Assembly (NCBI RefSeq): GCF_013155385.1
Contig: NZ_JABJUQ010000007.1
Span: 1,718,001-1,782,000, forward strand
From: Bacillus sp. WMMC1349
Lineage (GTDB): Bacteria; Bacillota; Bacilli; Bacillales; Bacillaceae
Length of the DNA: 64,000 nt
Reading direction: 5' to 3'
Position numbers and translations under genes: made by a program. The notes under the pieces were generated by a model. The model was not told the origin of the DNA and searched no databases. It saw only the letters and a list, made by a program, of their open reading frames with translations. Below are positions 9,721 through 17,924 of this stretch, one piece after another (positions within the stretch are counted from its first letter, which is position 1; the number at the start of each line of letters is the position of its first letter).

Positions 9721-9791
9721 TTCTGTTCACTCCTTGTTTCACGTTTAAAAACCTTTTTGTCATCCAATACTTCATAATGGAGGTTGAAAAA

Positions 9792-10394
9792 ATGGATGAG
9801 TTCTACTATTTTTGGTCAATGTGGATGATGTGGGTTTTGACAACTTTTATTCTTGAGAAAAATAAAACCCGTCTCTTGACCTCAGCTTTTATTTTGCTCA
9901 ACATCACATTAAGTATGTATCAGTTGAAGATTATTTTGTTTTTTAATGTTGCTTATTTATTGTTTTATACAGGTGGATATGTGTTGGGGGGGTATTTTTC
10001 ACTATATAAAAGTATAAGACGATTATTTATTCACTTAACAATGGTTTTTGCTTATGGTTTTGTTTTTCTTTTTGCATTATATGATCCAGTTTGGTTTATC
10101 CTAAAACCTGAGTGGTTGATCATTATGCTATTTGTCATGCTGACGGTGGCTTTTGAAAAAAGGTTTGTTAACCGCTTAGTGATGTTTACTCTTGGCATGT
10201 GTCAAGGAGAGTTTTTATATGCTCTTGTACTCAAGAAGATTTATGCAGATGTGATGGTCGGGGGATTCACTTGGCTATCAATGTGTTCGGGGGGTGTCGT
10301 TTTAATTTGGGGTATTTCCCAATATGAACAGCTTATGCAGTATATTTACCAAAAACGGAAACGAATCAATAAAGGAGCAACAAAAATGTCATGA
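9792..10394 (+). CDS. yphA: Membrane protein YphA
   Basis: This 200-residue protein is predicted to span the membrane about six times, with a short basic C-terminal tail. It matches B. subtilis YphA in position and length (about 199 residues); its function is unknown. The ATG at 9792 (MDEFYYFWSMW) is chosen because GGAGG lies 10 bases upstream; longer in-frame starts back to 9651 would overlap ypzI and lack a ribosome site. Its stop overlaps the start of yphB (ATGA), so the two are translationally coupled. Confidence 0.85.
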   Translation: MDEFYYFWSMWMMWVLTTFILEKNKTRLLTSAFILLNITLSMYQLKIILFFNVAYLLFYTGGYVLGGYFSLYKSIRRLFIHLTMVFAYGFVFLFALYDPVWFILKPEWLIIMLFVMLTVAFEKRFVNRLVMFTLGMCQGEFLYALVLKKIYADVMVGGFTWLSMCSGGVVLIWGISQYEQLMQYIYQKRKRINKGATKMS

Positions 10395-11290
10395 GTCAGT
10401 ATACCTATCCGATTATCTTAGGCATTCTTGCTGGAATTGTTGTTAGATTGTACATGTTAAGAACGGATTACCGCCAGTATCCCACTTATCTGCACGGCAA
10501 AACGATACATATCGCGCTGGCACTTATTGCTGCAAGTATTGGTTCGATCATCATACCTTCTATATTAAAATCGGATTATACTGCGATCACATTCTTAACG
10601 TTGGCTGCAAGTCAATTCAGGGATGTCCGCAATATGGAACGAGAAACTTTGACACAATTAGATGGGTATGAACTTGTTTCAAGAGGCAGCACTTATATTG
10701 AAGGGATTGCGATCGCTTTTGAAAGTCGGAATTACATTGTAATATTTACGTCGCTTCTGACTACTTTAAGTTACATTATCTTCTCATCGATCTGGGCGGG
10801 ATTAGTAATGGCATTGTTGTGTTTAATTGCAGGGAAAGTTTTGATGTCAGGCAGTTTTATAAAAGACATCGTTGATATCGAATATAAAAAACCACATTTT
10901 GATGGGAAGGGGCTTTATGTGGAAGATATTTATATTATGAACATCGGACTTCCTGAGAAACAAAAGCTCATTCTTGAACACGGTATGGGGTTTATTTTGA
11001 AGCCGAAAAACTTTAATGCTGCGGTAACGATCGCAAACCTTGGTCAGAGGCAGGCGATTTTGTTTGATGTCTCTAATGTGCTTGGTGTTTACCGGGATAC
11101 TGGCGAACCAGCTCTCACACCTTTGGCGAAAAGGGATATAGATGATGGAAGAGTTGCGGTCTTTGTTTTACCTGCTATACAGGATAAGGAAACAGCCATC
11201 AAGGTCATTGGAAATGTACCGACGCTTGAAAATGCGATCCGCATGCCGATGGAGTTTATCAATGAAAAGCATAAAAAGGTGATTCGATGA
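10391..11290 (+). CDS. yphB: YIEGIA-domain membrane protein YphB (SeaA, spore envelope assembly)
   Basis: This 299-residue protein carries the name-giving motif YIEGIA near residue 100. The first half has several hydrophobic helices, and the second half (from about residue 160) is a soluble domain with LGQRQAILFDVSNVLG and GRVAVFVLPA. It corresponds to B. subtilis YphB, later named SeaA from sporulation screens, which affects spore envelope assembly. The ATG overlaps the yphA stop and AAAGGAGC is upstream. The next gene overlaps it by four bases (ATGA) and encodes the small partner protein. The molecular role is unknown. Confidence 0.88.
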   Translation: MSQYTYPIILGILAGIVVRLYMLRTDYRQYPTYLHGKTIHIALALIAASIGSIIIPSILKSDYTAITFLTLAASQFRDVRNMERETLTQLDGYELVSRGSTYIEGIAIAFESRNYIVIFTSLLTTLSYIIFSSIWAGLVMALLCLIAGKVLMSGSFIKDIVDIEYKKPHFDGKGLYVEDIYIMNIGLPEKQKLILEHGMGFILKPKNFNAAVTIANLGQRQAILFDVSNVLGVYRDTGEPALTPLAKRDIDDGRVAVFVLPAIQDKETAIKVIGNVPTLENAIRMPMEFINEKHKKVIR

Positions 11291-11481
11291 GTCAGTCAAT
11301 TGAGAAATATATACTAGCAGTCGTCACAACGAAACGCGATCGGATCATTGGAGGTACAGCAGTATTTTTTTGTGATAGTCAAGAAGAAATGAATACGTAT
11401 GCTAAAAGTCTTGAAGCAATTCTTGATGGAATTGCCCACGGAATTGGAGATGACCTCTACTTGATTGTAAAACATTTTTAA
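11287..11481 (+). CDS. ypzH: YpzH, small capping-complex subunit for YIEGIA
   Basis: This soluble 64-residue protein (MSQSIEKYILAVVTTKRDRIIGGTAVFF...) starts inside the last codons of yphB. It belongs to the family described as the capping complex subunit for YIEGIA proteins and matches B. subtilis YpzH in position. The tight overlap suggests that it is made in step with YphB and acts with it. No catalytic motif is visible. A terminator follows the stop by 43 bases. Confidence 0.85.
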   Translation: MSQSIEKYILAVVTTKRDRIIGGTAVFFCDSQEEMNTYAKSLEAILDGIAHGIGDDLYLIVKHF

Positions 11482-11487
11482 TTACAG

Positions 11488-11515
11488 TTGTGATCTTCTT
11501 AGAAATTGATATAAT
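11488..11515 (+). promoter_or_regulatory. Candidate promoter for der
   Basis: TTGTGA and TATAAT are spaced by 16 bases. The predicted start falls just upstream of, or at, the terminator hairpin at 11525, so that hairpin would lie at the very 5' end of the der leader. Confidence 0.5.
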
Positions 11516-11524
11516 ATATTAGTT

Positions 11525-11561
11525 AAGCCCTTCTGTGTTGAGAAAAAGAAGGGCTTCTTTC
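11525..11561 (+). terminator. Terminator after the yphAB-ypzH operon
   Basis: AAGCCCTTCT pairs perfectly with AGAAGGGCTT around a 12-base loop, followed by a C-interrupted T-run. Confidence 0.85.
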
Positions 11562-11610
11562 TGAACATTGATGAGAAAATGCTTCGAAGAGAATTGAAAG
11601 GAAGGGTTCT

Positions 11611-12921
11611 ATGGGAAAACCTGTCGTAGCCATAGTTGGAAGACCCAATGTTGGGAAGTCTACGATTTTTAACCGGATTGCAGGCGAAAGAATTTCAATT
11701 GTGGAAGATACACCTGGTGTGACCCGGGATCGGATATATAGTTCTGCCGAATGGCTGAATCATGATTTTAATCTGATTGATACCGGGGGAATTGAAGTTG
11801 GTGATGAACCGTTTTTAGCACAAATTCGACATCAGGCTGAAATCGCTATGGAAGAAGCGGACGTCATTATTTTTATGACGAATGGACGCGAAGGTGTCAC
11901 TAGTGCAGATGAAGAAGTGGCAAAAATATTATATCGAACAAAAAAACCTGTTGTTCTTGCGATTAATAAACTTGATAATCCTGAAATGAGAGCAAATGTC
12001 TATGATTTTTATTCACTCGGCTTTGGTGAACCTTTCCCGATTTCAGGTACACATGGACTTGGATTAGGCGATTTACTTGATGCTGTTAGTGAACATTTTA
12101 AAAACATACCTGAGACTAAATATGAAGATGAAGTGATTCAATTTTGTCTGATAGGCCGGCCGAATGTGGGAAAATCATCGCTTGTGAACGCCATGCTTGG
12201 GGAAGATCGCGTGATTGTCAGCAATATCGCTGGGACGACACGTGATGCCATTGATACAAGGTTTACATACAATCAACGCGATTTTGTCATTGTTGACACT
12301 GCTGGGATGAGAAAGAAAGGAAAAGTCTATGAGTCAACAGAAAAATATAGTGTGCTCAGAGCTTTAAAAGCGATTGATCGTTCAGAAGTTGTTGCGGTTG
12401 TGTTGGACGGTGAAGAGGGTATTATTGAACAGGATAAGCGAATTGCCGGATATGCACATGAAGCAGGGAAAGCCGTTGTGGTGATTGTGAATAAATGGGA
12501 TGCGGTTGAAAAAGATGAAAGTACGATGAAAGAATTTGAACAAAATATAAGAGACCACTTTCAATTTTTAGATTATGCGCCAGTTTTATTTATGTCAGCA
12601 TTAACGAAAAAGCGGATCCATACATTGATGCCCGCAATCATTACCGCGAGTGAAAACCACTCGATGAGGGTTCAAACCAATATTTTAAATGATATTATCA
12701 TGGATGCGGTAGCGATGAATCCAACGCCGACTCATAATGGACAACGTTTAAAAATCTATTATGCGACCCAAGTGGCTATCAAGCCGCCGACTTTTGTTGT
12801 GTTTGTTAATGATCCCGAGCTTATGCATTTTTCTTATGAGCGATTTTTAGAGAATCGGATCCGTGATGCGTTCGGATTCGAGGGAACACCCATCAAAATT
12901 TTCGCAAGAGCAAGAAAATAA
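11611..12921 (+). CDS. der: Ribosome biogenesis GTPase Der (EngA)
   Basis: Der is the essential tandem-domain GTPase that assists assembly of the 50S ribosomal subunit. The 436-residue protein has two full GTPase domains: G1 motifs GRPNVGKS at residues 10-17 and again near 182-189, [10 protein letters not shown] near 230, and NKLD and NKWD specificity motifs. A C-terminal KH-like domain runs from about residue 350. Length equals B. subtilis Der. GAAAGGAAGGG precedes the ATG. gpsA follows 15 bases later, so the two are co-transcribed. Confidence 0.97.
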   Translation: MGKPVVAIVGRPNVGKSTIFNRIAGERISIVEDTPGVTRDRIYSSAEWLNHDFNLIDTGGIEVGDEPFLAQIRHQAEIAMEEADVIIFMTNGREGVTSADEEVAKILYRTKKPVVLAINKLDNPEMRANVYDFYSLGFGEPFPISGTHGLGLGDLLDAVSEHFKNIPETKYEDEVIQFCLIGRPNVGKSSLVNAMLGEDRVIVSNIAGTTRDAIDTRFTYNQRDFVIVDTAGMRKKGKVYESTEKYSVLRALKAIDRSEVVAVVLDGEEGIIEQDKRIAGYAHEAGKAVVVIVNKWDAVEKDESTMKEFEQNIRDHFQFLDYAPVLFMSALTKKRIHTLMPAIITASENHSMRVQTNILNDIIMDAVAMNPTPTHNGQRLKIYYATQVAIKPPTFVVFVNDPELMHFSYERFLENRIRDAFGFEGTPIKIFARARK

Positions 12922-12936
12922 AAGAGGTGTAAGGAA

Positions 12937-13977
12937 ATGAAAAAAGTAACCATTCTTGGAGCTGGAAGCTGGGGAACAGCATTATCACTCGTATTAGCAG
13001 ATAACCGTTATGATGTGACGGTATGGGGAAATCGAGAAGAACAAATTCAGCAAATCAATGAACAGCATGAAAACAGCGATTATTTGCCAGGTGTCAAGCT
13101 ACCTGAAACAGTAAACGCCACAATGGATTTGCAGGCGGCACTAACCGGTATTGACACCGTGATTATAGCTATACCAACAAAAGCAATTCGCGAAGTACTT
13201 AGACAAGCAGTGCCTTTCATTAAGAAAAAAATCATTTTTGTTCATGTTTCTAAAGGGATTGAGCCTGACTCACTGCTAAGAATTTCAGAAATGATGGAAG
13301 AAGAAATACCAGCAGATATTAGAAAAGACATTGTTGTTCTCTCTGGTCCAAGTCATGCTGAGGAAGTAGGCTTGCGCCATCCAACAACAGTGACAGTTTC
13401 TGCACAAAACAACATTGAAAATGCACAAGCGATACAAGATATGTTTATGAATCAGAACTTTCGGGTGTATACAAATCCTGATATTATCGGAGTCGAGCTA
13501 GGAGGTTCCTTGAAAAATGTCATTGCGCTTGCCGCTGGTATTACAGACGGTTTAGGTTATGGTGATAATGCAAAAGCTGCGTTGATTACACGAGGTTTGG
13601 CAGAAATCGCTCGTTTAGGAACAAAGATGGGCGGAAACCCGCTAACATTTTCTGGTCTGACGGGAATTGGAGACCTTATTGTAACATGTACAAGTGTCCA
13701 TTCACGAAATTGGCGTGCCGGTAATATGCTAGGTAAAGGCTGTAAACTTGAAGAAGTGCTTGAAAAAATGGGCATGGTTGTTGAGGGGGTACGCACTACA
13801 AAAGCCGCATACCAGCTTTCACAGAAATATCATGTTAAAATGCCGATCACTGAAGCGTTGCATAAAGTATTGTTTGATGGTAAAAAAGTTGAGACAGCTG
13901 TCGAAGGATTGATGGCAAGAGTGAAAACTCATGAAATGGAAGATATTGTCAACACGTTTGAAAATCGAATGAAATAA
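12937..13977 (+). CDS. gpsA: NAD(P)-dependent glycerol-3-phosphate dehydrogenase
   Basis: GpsA reduces dihydroxyacetone phosphate to sn-glycerol-3-phosphate, the backbone for phospholipids. The 346-residue protein has the dinucleotide-binding motif GAGSWGTA at residues 7-14, the VSKGIE segment, [10 protein letters not shown] near residue 139 and the catalytic-lysine segment [28 protein letters not shown] near residue 190. The substrate-binding C-terminal domain ([14 protein letters not shown]) is complete. AGAGGTG precedes the ATG. It is the second gene of the der-gpsA operon. Confidence 0.97.
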   Translation: MKKVTILGAGSWGTALSLVLADNRYDVTVWGNREEQIQQINEQHENSDYLPGVKLPETVNATMDLQAALTGIDTVIIAIPTKAIREVLRQAVPFIKKKIIFVHVSKGIEPDSLLRISEMMEEEIPADIRKDIVVLSGPSHAEEVGLRHPTTVTVSAQNNIENAQAIQDMFMNQNFRVYTNPDIIGVELGGSLKNVIALAAGITDGLGYGDNAKAALITRGLAEIARLGTKMGGNPLTFSGLTGIGDLIVTCTSVHSRNWRAGNMLGKGCKLEEVLEKMGMVVEGVRTTKAAYQLSQKYHVKMPITEALHKVLFDGKKVETAVEGLMARVKTHEMEDIVNTFENRMK

Positions 13978-14057
13978 ATAGAGACTGTACAGACTCTTTC
14001 CTAAAGTTCGTTATAAAAGCTGAAACATTTTGGTGACTTAGGCAAGAGAGGATACAT

Positions 14058-14085
14058 TTGTCCGAAGACTTGCATAAAATACAAT
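14058..14085 (+). promoter_or_regulatory. Candidate promoter for a small RNA downstream of gpsA
   Basis: TTGTCC and TACAAT are spaced by 16 bases, with T/A-rich flanks. The predicted start is about 14092, 46 bases upstream of a strong terminator and with no reading frame between. Confidence 0.4.
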
Positions 14086-14091
14086 CGAAGT

Positions 14092-14179
14092 CTAGAAGAG
14101 CTGTATCTAAACATTGGGTTTTATAGTCTTAAGTGTCAGCCTGAAGCAAAGTCCCCCTCTTTGCTTCAGGCTTTTTTTT
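14092..14179 (+). ncRNA. Predicted small RNA with a C-rich terminator loop
   Basis: The segment between a candidate promoter and the terminator at 14138-14179 would give an RNA of about 88 bases without a coding frame. Its terminator loop is UCCCCCUC, a C-rich single-stranded loop of the kind that several Gram-positive regulatory RNAs use to pair with ribosome-binding sites. It could equally be only the 3' end of the der-gpsA mRNA. This is a prediction from promoter and terminator placement alone. Confidence 0.35.
14138..14179 (+). terminator. Strong terminator 160 bases after gpsA
   Basis: AGCCTGAAGCAAA pairs perfectly with TTTGCTTCAGGCT around the loop GTCCCCCTC and is followed by eight T residues. 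Confidence 0.93.
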
Positions 14180-14205
14180 ATAGTGATATAAAATTGGGAA
14201 TTTTG

Positions 14206-14234
14206 TTGAAGTTCTGGTTTTTCTTATATAAAAT
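14206..14234 (+). promoter_or_regulatory. Candidate promoter for yphE-yphF
   Basis: TTGAAG and TAAAAT are spaced by 17 bases. Use of this promoter would give yphE a leader of about 235 bases that contains two hairpins. Confidence 0.45.
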
Positions 14235-14240
14235 GAAATA

Positions 14241-14475
14241 TAGCGCTTACAGATTTCTCGAACTTGAAATCTGATTTGTAAAACATAAGGATTTAGGCGG
14301 TGCCATAAATATTCAATCGTCATCATCAATCAGCCATCTTGAGACAGCTTATTTTGAAGAAGGCTGTTCAAAACAGAAATGGACTGCGAACGTGTAGTCA
14401 TTCAAGAATCCCAACCGTCGCATCGTAAGGCGGCTTTAACTGTGGGAGGCGCAAATAAAGAAGGAGGGTTTTTGT
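14241..14475 (+). promoter_or_regulatory. Long structured leader upstream of yphE
   Basis: These 235 non-coding bases contain a perfect 8-bp hairpin (CAGATTTC with GAAATCTG, 14250-14273). They also contain a compound hairpin at 14409-14447 in which TCCCA pairs with TGGGA and CCGTC pairs with GGCGG inside. Neither is followed by a T-run. The second structure, with AATCCC on one side and GTGGGAGG on the other, also resembles the right-end hairpins of IS200/IS605 elements, so it may be a remnant. No known riboswitch consensus was recognised. Confidence 0.4.
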
Positions 14476-14679
14476 GTGAGTCTTGGTCTGTTAAAAATGT
14501 GGTTTGCCTTGGGATCAATGGGACTAATGTTTTTAGCGGTGATCGCCATCTACATCAGCAGATATAGATTGAAAAACCGTTTTTTCAAAATATTTATATC
14601 ATGTTTGGCTTATTCATGTATGGTTGTCTCTGGAGTGATTGTCTTTATTGTTGTCTTCAGTGGTCCTGTCAATGATTAA
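14476..14679 (+). CDS. yphE: Small membrane protein YphE (DUF2768 family)
   Basis: This 67-residue protein has two predicted membrane helices (about residues 5-27 and 38-62) joined by a basic loop (RYRLKNRF). It matches B. subtilis YphE in length and in its place upstream of yphF and spoIVA. The GTG start follows GGAGGG by 8 bases; an overlapping GTG two bases earlier is out of frame. The stop is 20 bases before the preferred yphF start. Function is unknown. Confidence 0.82.
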   Translation: MSLGLLKMWFALGSMGLMFLAVIAIYISRYRLKNRFFKIFISCLAYSCMVVSGVIVFIVVFSGPVND

Positions 14680-14699
14680 TGTTTAAAAGGAAGATGAAT

Positions 14700-15416
14700 A
14701 TGAAAAAATTTCATGTGCTGATTACATTCCTGTTTACAGCATCTATTTTAAGCGGATGCTTATACCCTGAAGAAAGAAAGTCACAAAACAATGTTTCCTA
14801 CCAAAATCAGCTCGCTGTGGTACAAGCAGCGGTAGATAAGTTTAAAGAAGCGACAGGAGGGCTTCTGCCAATTAAAACAAGGGATATGTCTGTTCCAGTC
14901 TATCAAAAATATCCTATCGATTTTAATAGATTGACACCTCGCTATTTAGAAGAACCACCGGGCACTTCTTATGAAAATGGAGGGGAATATTTATATGTTT
15001 TAGTAGATGTAGAAAAAAAACCGACAGTTAAACTGATTGATGTCAAAATGTCTGAAACGATCAGCGACCTGAAACTTCGAGTGGATATGTATAAACAACA
15101 GCATCGTTATCCGCCATATCAAAAAGTGGTTTCTAAACATTTATTTATGCTTGATTATCATAAATTAGGGTTAAAAGAGGCACCATCTGTTACCAGTCCG
15201 CTAACAGGCACCTCCTTGCCGCTTCTCATTGATGAAAAAGGGGAGATCAAAGTGGATTACCGCCTTGATTTAGCCTCACTACTTAAAAAATCTCGAAAAA
15301 AAATAAAACCCGGTGAACAAATCCAAGACTTGATTTGGAAGGAAACTCCGTTTGTTCCAGCGTTTTCAGTCAAATACACTGTAAATGACAAACAGGAACC
15401 TGTTTTTTTACAATGA
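14700..15416 (+). CDS. yphF: Lipoprotein YphF
   Basis: This 238-residue protein has a lipoprotein signal peptide with the lipobox ILSGC, so the mature protein would begin at a lipidated cysteine (about residue 20) on the outer face of the membrane. The ATG at 14700 is chosen because AAAGGAAG lies 6 bases upstream; an in-frame ATG at 14679 overlaps the yphE stop and lacks a site. It corresponds to B. subtilis YphF, of unknown function, and is probably co-transcribed with yphE. No enzymatic motif is visible. Confidence 0.85.
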   Translation: MKKFHVLITFLFTASILSGCLYPEERKSQNNVSYQNQLAVVQAAVDKFKEATGGLLPIKTRDMSVPVYQKYPIDFNRLTPRYLEEPPGTSYENGGEYLYVLVDVEKKPTVKLIDVKMSETISDLKLRVDMYKQQHRYPPYQKVVSKHLFMLDYHKLGLKEAPSVTSPLTGTSLPLLIDEKGEIKVDYRLDLASLLKKSRKKIKPGEQIQDLIWKETPFVPAFSVKYTVNDKQEPVFLQ

Positions 15417-15431
15417 AAAGAAGTTGTCATG

Positions 15432-15472
15432 AACCTTTCTCCTCTGCATACAATTAGGAGAAAGGTTTTTTC
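15432..15472 (+). terminator. Terminator after yphF
   Basis: AACCTTTCTCCT pairs perfectly with AGGAGAAAGGTT over 12 bp and is followed by a T-run, 15 bases past the stop. Confidence 0.92.
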
Positions 15473-15504
15473 ATGCATGGCGAGAGAAACTTTACTTAAA
15501 GCTG

Positions 15505-15534
15505 TCATATTGAAATAGGACAACGTCATACAAT
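15505..15534 (+). promoter_or_regulatory. Sigma-E promoter of spoIVA
   Basis: TCATATT and CATACAAT are spaced by 15 bases, an almost exact match to the mother-cell sigma-E consensus. The start of transcription would be about 65 bases before the spoIVA initiation codon. In B. subtilis spoIVA is a sigma-E gene. Confidence 0.85.
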
Positions 15535-15605
15535 GTAGTGTCCTGTTTTTGATTGGTGAAGTAGTGAAAAATTTGACAAGGATTGGAAGTCCGGGAGGGG
15601 ATCAC

Positions 15606-17084
15606 TTGGAAAAGGTCGATATTTTCAAGGATATCGCTGAACGAACAGGAGGCGATATATACTTAGGTGTCGTGGGTGCTGTACGTACAGGAAAATCTAC
15701 GTTTATTAAAAAATTTATGGAGCTGGTGGTGCTCCCAAATATCAACAATGAAGCAGACCGGGCGCGGGCACAAGATGAGCTTCCTCAGAGTGCTGCCGGT
15801 AAAACGATTATGACAACTGAACCGAAGTTTGTTCCAAACCAGGCGATGTCAGTTCATGTCAGTGATGGACTTGATGTGAATATAAGGCTTGTCGACTGTG
15901 TCGGCTACACAGTTCCTGGTGCAAAAGGTTATGAAGATGAGAATGGTCCGAGAATGATTAACACACCTTGGTATGAAGAACCGATTCCATTTCATGAAGC
16001 AGCTGAAATCGGTACGAGAAAGGTTATTCAGGAGCATTCAACAATTGGTGTTGTCATTACAACTGATGGCAGCATCGGGGAAATTCCTAGACAGGATTAC
16101 ATTGAAGCTGAAGAAAGAGTGATCGATGAGCTTAAAGAGGTAGGGAAACCATTCATCATGGTGATCAATTCCGTTCGACCGCATCATCCTGAAACAGAAG
16201 CACTCCGAAATGAATTGATGGAGAAGTATGATATACCTGTTCTTGCAATGAGCGTTGAGAGCATGAGAGAAACTGATGTCCTCAGTGTGCTTAGAGAAGC
16301 ACTATATGAGTTTCCCGTTCTTGAAGTCAATGTTAACCTGCCTAGCTGGGTGATGGTTCTAAAAGAAAATCACTGGCTTCGTGAAAACTATCAGGATTCA
16401 GTTAAAGAAACCGTCAAAGATATTAAAAGGTTAAGAGATGTCGATCGTGTTGTCGGCCATTTCAGCGAATTTGATTTTATTGAGCGAGCAAGCCTTGCTG
16501 GCATTGAGATGGGGCAAGGAATTGCCGAAATTGACTTGTATGCTCCAGATAATTTATACGATCAAATCTTAAGAGAAGTCGTTGGTGTCGAAATTAGAGG
16601 AAAGGATCATTTGTTACAACTGATGCAGGATTTTGCCTATGCAAAGACAGAATATGACCAAGTATCAGATGCATTGAAAATGGTCAAACAAACTGGTTAT
16701 GGAATTGCCGCTCCAGCCCTAACTGACATGAGTCTTGATGAACCTGAAATCATCAGACAAGGTTCAAGGTTTGGTGTACGTTTGAAGGCAGTCGCACCAT
16801 CTATTCATATGGTTAAGGTTGATGTAGAAAGTGAATTCGCCCCAATTATCGGAACTGAAAAGCAAAGTGAAGAGCTTGTCAGATATTTAATGCAGGATTT
16901 TGAAGACGACCCGCTGTCCATTTGGAATTCCGATATTTTTGGCAGAAGTCTTAGCTCGATTGTCAGAGAAGGGATTCAAGCAAAATTGTCACTTATGCCA
17001 GAAAATGCAAGATATAAACTGAAAGAAACATTAGAACGCATCATCAATGAAGGTTCTGGTGGCTTAATTGCGATTATCTTATAA
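15606..17084 (+). CDS. spoIVA: Stage IV sporulation protein A (spore coat morphogenetic ATPase)
   Basis: SpoIVA forms the basement layer of the spore coat on the forespore surface, polymerising in an ATP-dependent way, and is needed for coat attachment and cortex formation. The product from the TTG start (LEKVDIFKDIAERTGGD) is 492 residues, the exact length of the B. subtilis protein. The Walker A motif GAVRTGKS is at residues 24-31, and the C-terminal region ending GGLIAIIL, which contacts SpoVM and the membrane, is conserved. GGGAGGGG lies just before the TTG; an in-frame upstream start at 15549 is rejected because it precedes this site. The gene has its own sigma-E promoter and terminator. 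Confidence 0.97.
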   Translation: MEKVDIFKDIAERTGGDIYLGVVGAVRTGKSTFIKKFMELVVLPNINNEADRARAQDELPQSAAGKTIMTTEPKFVPNQAMSVHVSDGLDVNIRLVDCVGYTVPGAKGYEDENGPRMINTPWYEEPIPFHEAAEIGTRKVIQEHSTIGVVITTDGSIGEIPRQDYIEAEERVIDELKEVGKPFIMVINSVRPHHPETEALRNELMEKYDIPVLAMSVESMRETDVLSVLREALYEFPVLEVNVNLPSWVMVLKENHWLRENYQDSVKETVKDIKRLRDVDRVVGHFSEFDFIERASLAGIEMGQGIAEIDLYAPDNLYDQILREVVGVEIRGKDHLLQLMQDFAYAKTEYDQVSDALKMVKQTGYGIAAPALTDMSLDEPEIIRQGSRFGVRLKAVAPSIHMVKVDVESEFAPIIGTEKQSEELVRYLMQDFEDDPLSIWNSDIFGRSLSSIVREGIQAKLSLMPENARYKLKETLERIINEGSGGLIAIIL

Positions 17085-17089
17085 AAAGG

Positions 17090-17119
17090 AAGACCTCTTA
17101 AGATTGGGAGGTCTTTTTT
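17090..17119 (+). terminator. Terminator after spoIVA
   Basis: AAGACCTC pairs with GAGGTCTT and is followed by a T-run six bases past the stop region. Confidence 0.88.
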
Positions 17120-17212
17120 GTTTTTGATGAAGTTCACATTTGGAAATATCGGAAAAATATTGAGTAAAAAAGTAAAAACAGGAATATTTGTTCGTGCATT
17201 TCTGTTTAAACC

Positions 17213-17242
17213 TTGACGAATAAGGGATCTAAGCTTTAAAAT
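17213..17242 (+). promoter_or_regulatory. Candidate sigma-A promoter of hbs
   Basis: TTGACG and TAAAAT are spaced by 18 bases. It lies about 215 bases before the hbs start, giving a long leader that includes a stable hairpin. Confidence 0.55.
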
Positions 17243-17347
17243 GCTTGATATGGCTTTTCATATGTGTTAATCTACATACAGAAAATCTTCACTCTATTGG
17301 ACAAACGCTCCTTTAGAGATGAAATTTTCTTTAAAAGCTGTGAAATG

Positions 17348-17396
17348 CCTTTTCTATATTTATTTGAATTTTTTTTCAAACAGGTATAGAAAAAGG
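17348..17396 (+). promoter_or_regulatory. Leader hairpin upstream of hbs
   Basis: CCTTTTCTATA pairs with TATAGAAAAAGG with one extra base, and inside it TTTGA pairs with TCAAA. It ends 62 bases before the hbs start codon in the 5' leader and is not followed by a T-run. A role in mRNA stability is possible but unproven. Confidence 0.5.
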
Positions 17397-17458
17397 TTGA
17401 ACTGTGAAGAAATGATGATAATCTATTGATTGATCCCTTTTGGGAGGAGGTGAAAGGC

Positions 17459-17737
17459 ATGAACAAGACAGAACTAATTAATGCAGTTGCAGAAGCAAGT
17501 GAACTTTCTAAAAAAGACGCTACTAAAGCAGTTGATTCTGTTTTTGATACAATTTTAGAAGTACTTAAAAACGGTGAAAAAATTCAATTAATCGGTTTTG
17601 GTAACTTTGAGGTTCGTGAGCGCTCAGCTCGTAAAGGACGCAACCCTCAAACTGGTGAAGAAATCGAAATCCCTGCAAGCAAAGTCCCTGCTTTCAAACC
17701 AGGTAAGGCACTTAAAGATGCTGTAGCAGGAAAATAG
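17459..17737 (+). CDS. hbs: DNA-binding protein HU
   Basis: Hbs (HU) is the essential, abundant nucleoid protein that bends and compacts DNA. The 92-residue product begins [16 protein letters not shown] and contains the conserved HU arm [20 protein letters not shown]. It matches B. subtilis HBsu in length. AGGAGGTGA immediately upstream is a full-strength match to the 16S anti-Shine-Dalgarno sequence, in keeping with very high expression. An in-frame ATG at 17426 is rejected because it precedes this site. The gene stands alone between terminators. Confidence 0.98.
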   Translation: MNKTELINAVAEASELSKKDATKAVDSVFDTILEVLKNGEKIQLIGFGNFEVRERSARKGRNPQTGEEIEIPASKVPAFKPGKALKDAVAGK

Positions 17738-17778
17738 TAGTATGTATAATTTATACATACCATGTTGTTTCTTCACAA

Positions 17779-17804
17779 AAAAGCCCCTTTTATAAGGGGC
17801 TTTT
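17779..17804 (+). terminator. Terminator after hbs
   Basis: AAAAGCCCCTT pairs perfectly with AAGGGGCTTTT around a 4-base loop. Confidence 0.92.
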
Positions 17805-17854
17805 CATATTTAATAGAGTGATGCTAAAACTTGACTGTCAAAAAGTCTTTCATT

Positions 17855-17884
17855 TTGCTTTTAGAAGCTGAAGTATGCTAGAAT
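17855..17884 (+). promoter_or_regulatory. Candidate promoter for folE-mtrB
   Basis: TTGCTT and TAGAAT are spaced by 18 bases, with an extended -10 TG one base upstream of TAGAAT. It lies 41 bases before the folE start. Confidence 0.6.
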
Positions 17885-17924
17885 CTGTATTAAATGTATG
17901 CGTTTTTTGGAGGATTATAAAATC

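Noticed and set aside
14379..14567. Plus-strand open frame of 62 codons in the yphE leader
   Set aside because: It overlaps yphE in another frame, has no ribosome site, and the sequence is better explained by hairpins.
15549..15605. 19-residue N-terminal extension of SpoIVA
   Set aside because: The ribosome site GGGAGGGG lies after this start, and the shorter TTG form equals the 492-residue family length.
17885..17924. Riboswitch upstream of folE
   Set aside because: The predicted leader is about 35 bases, too short for any known pterin or folate-related aptamer.
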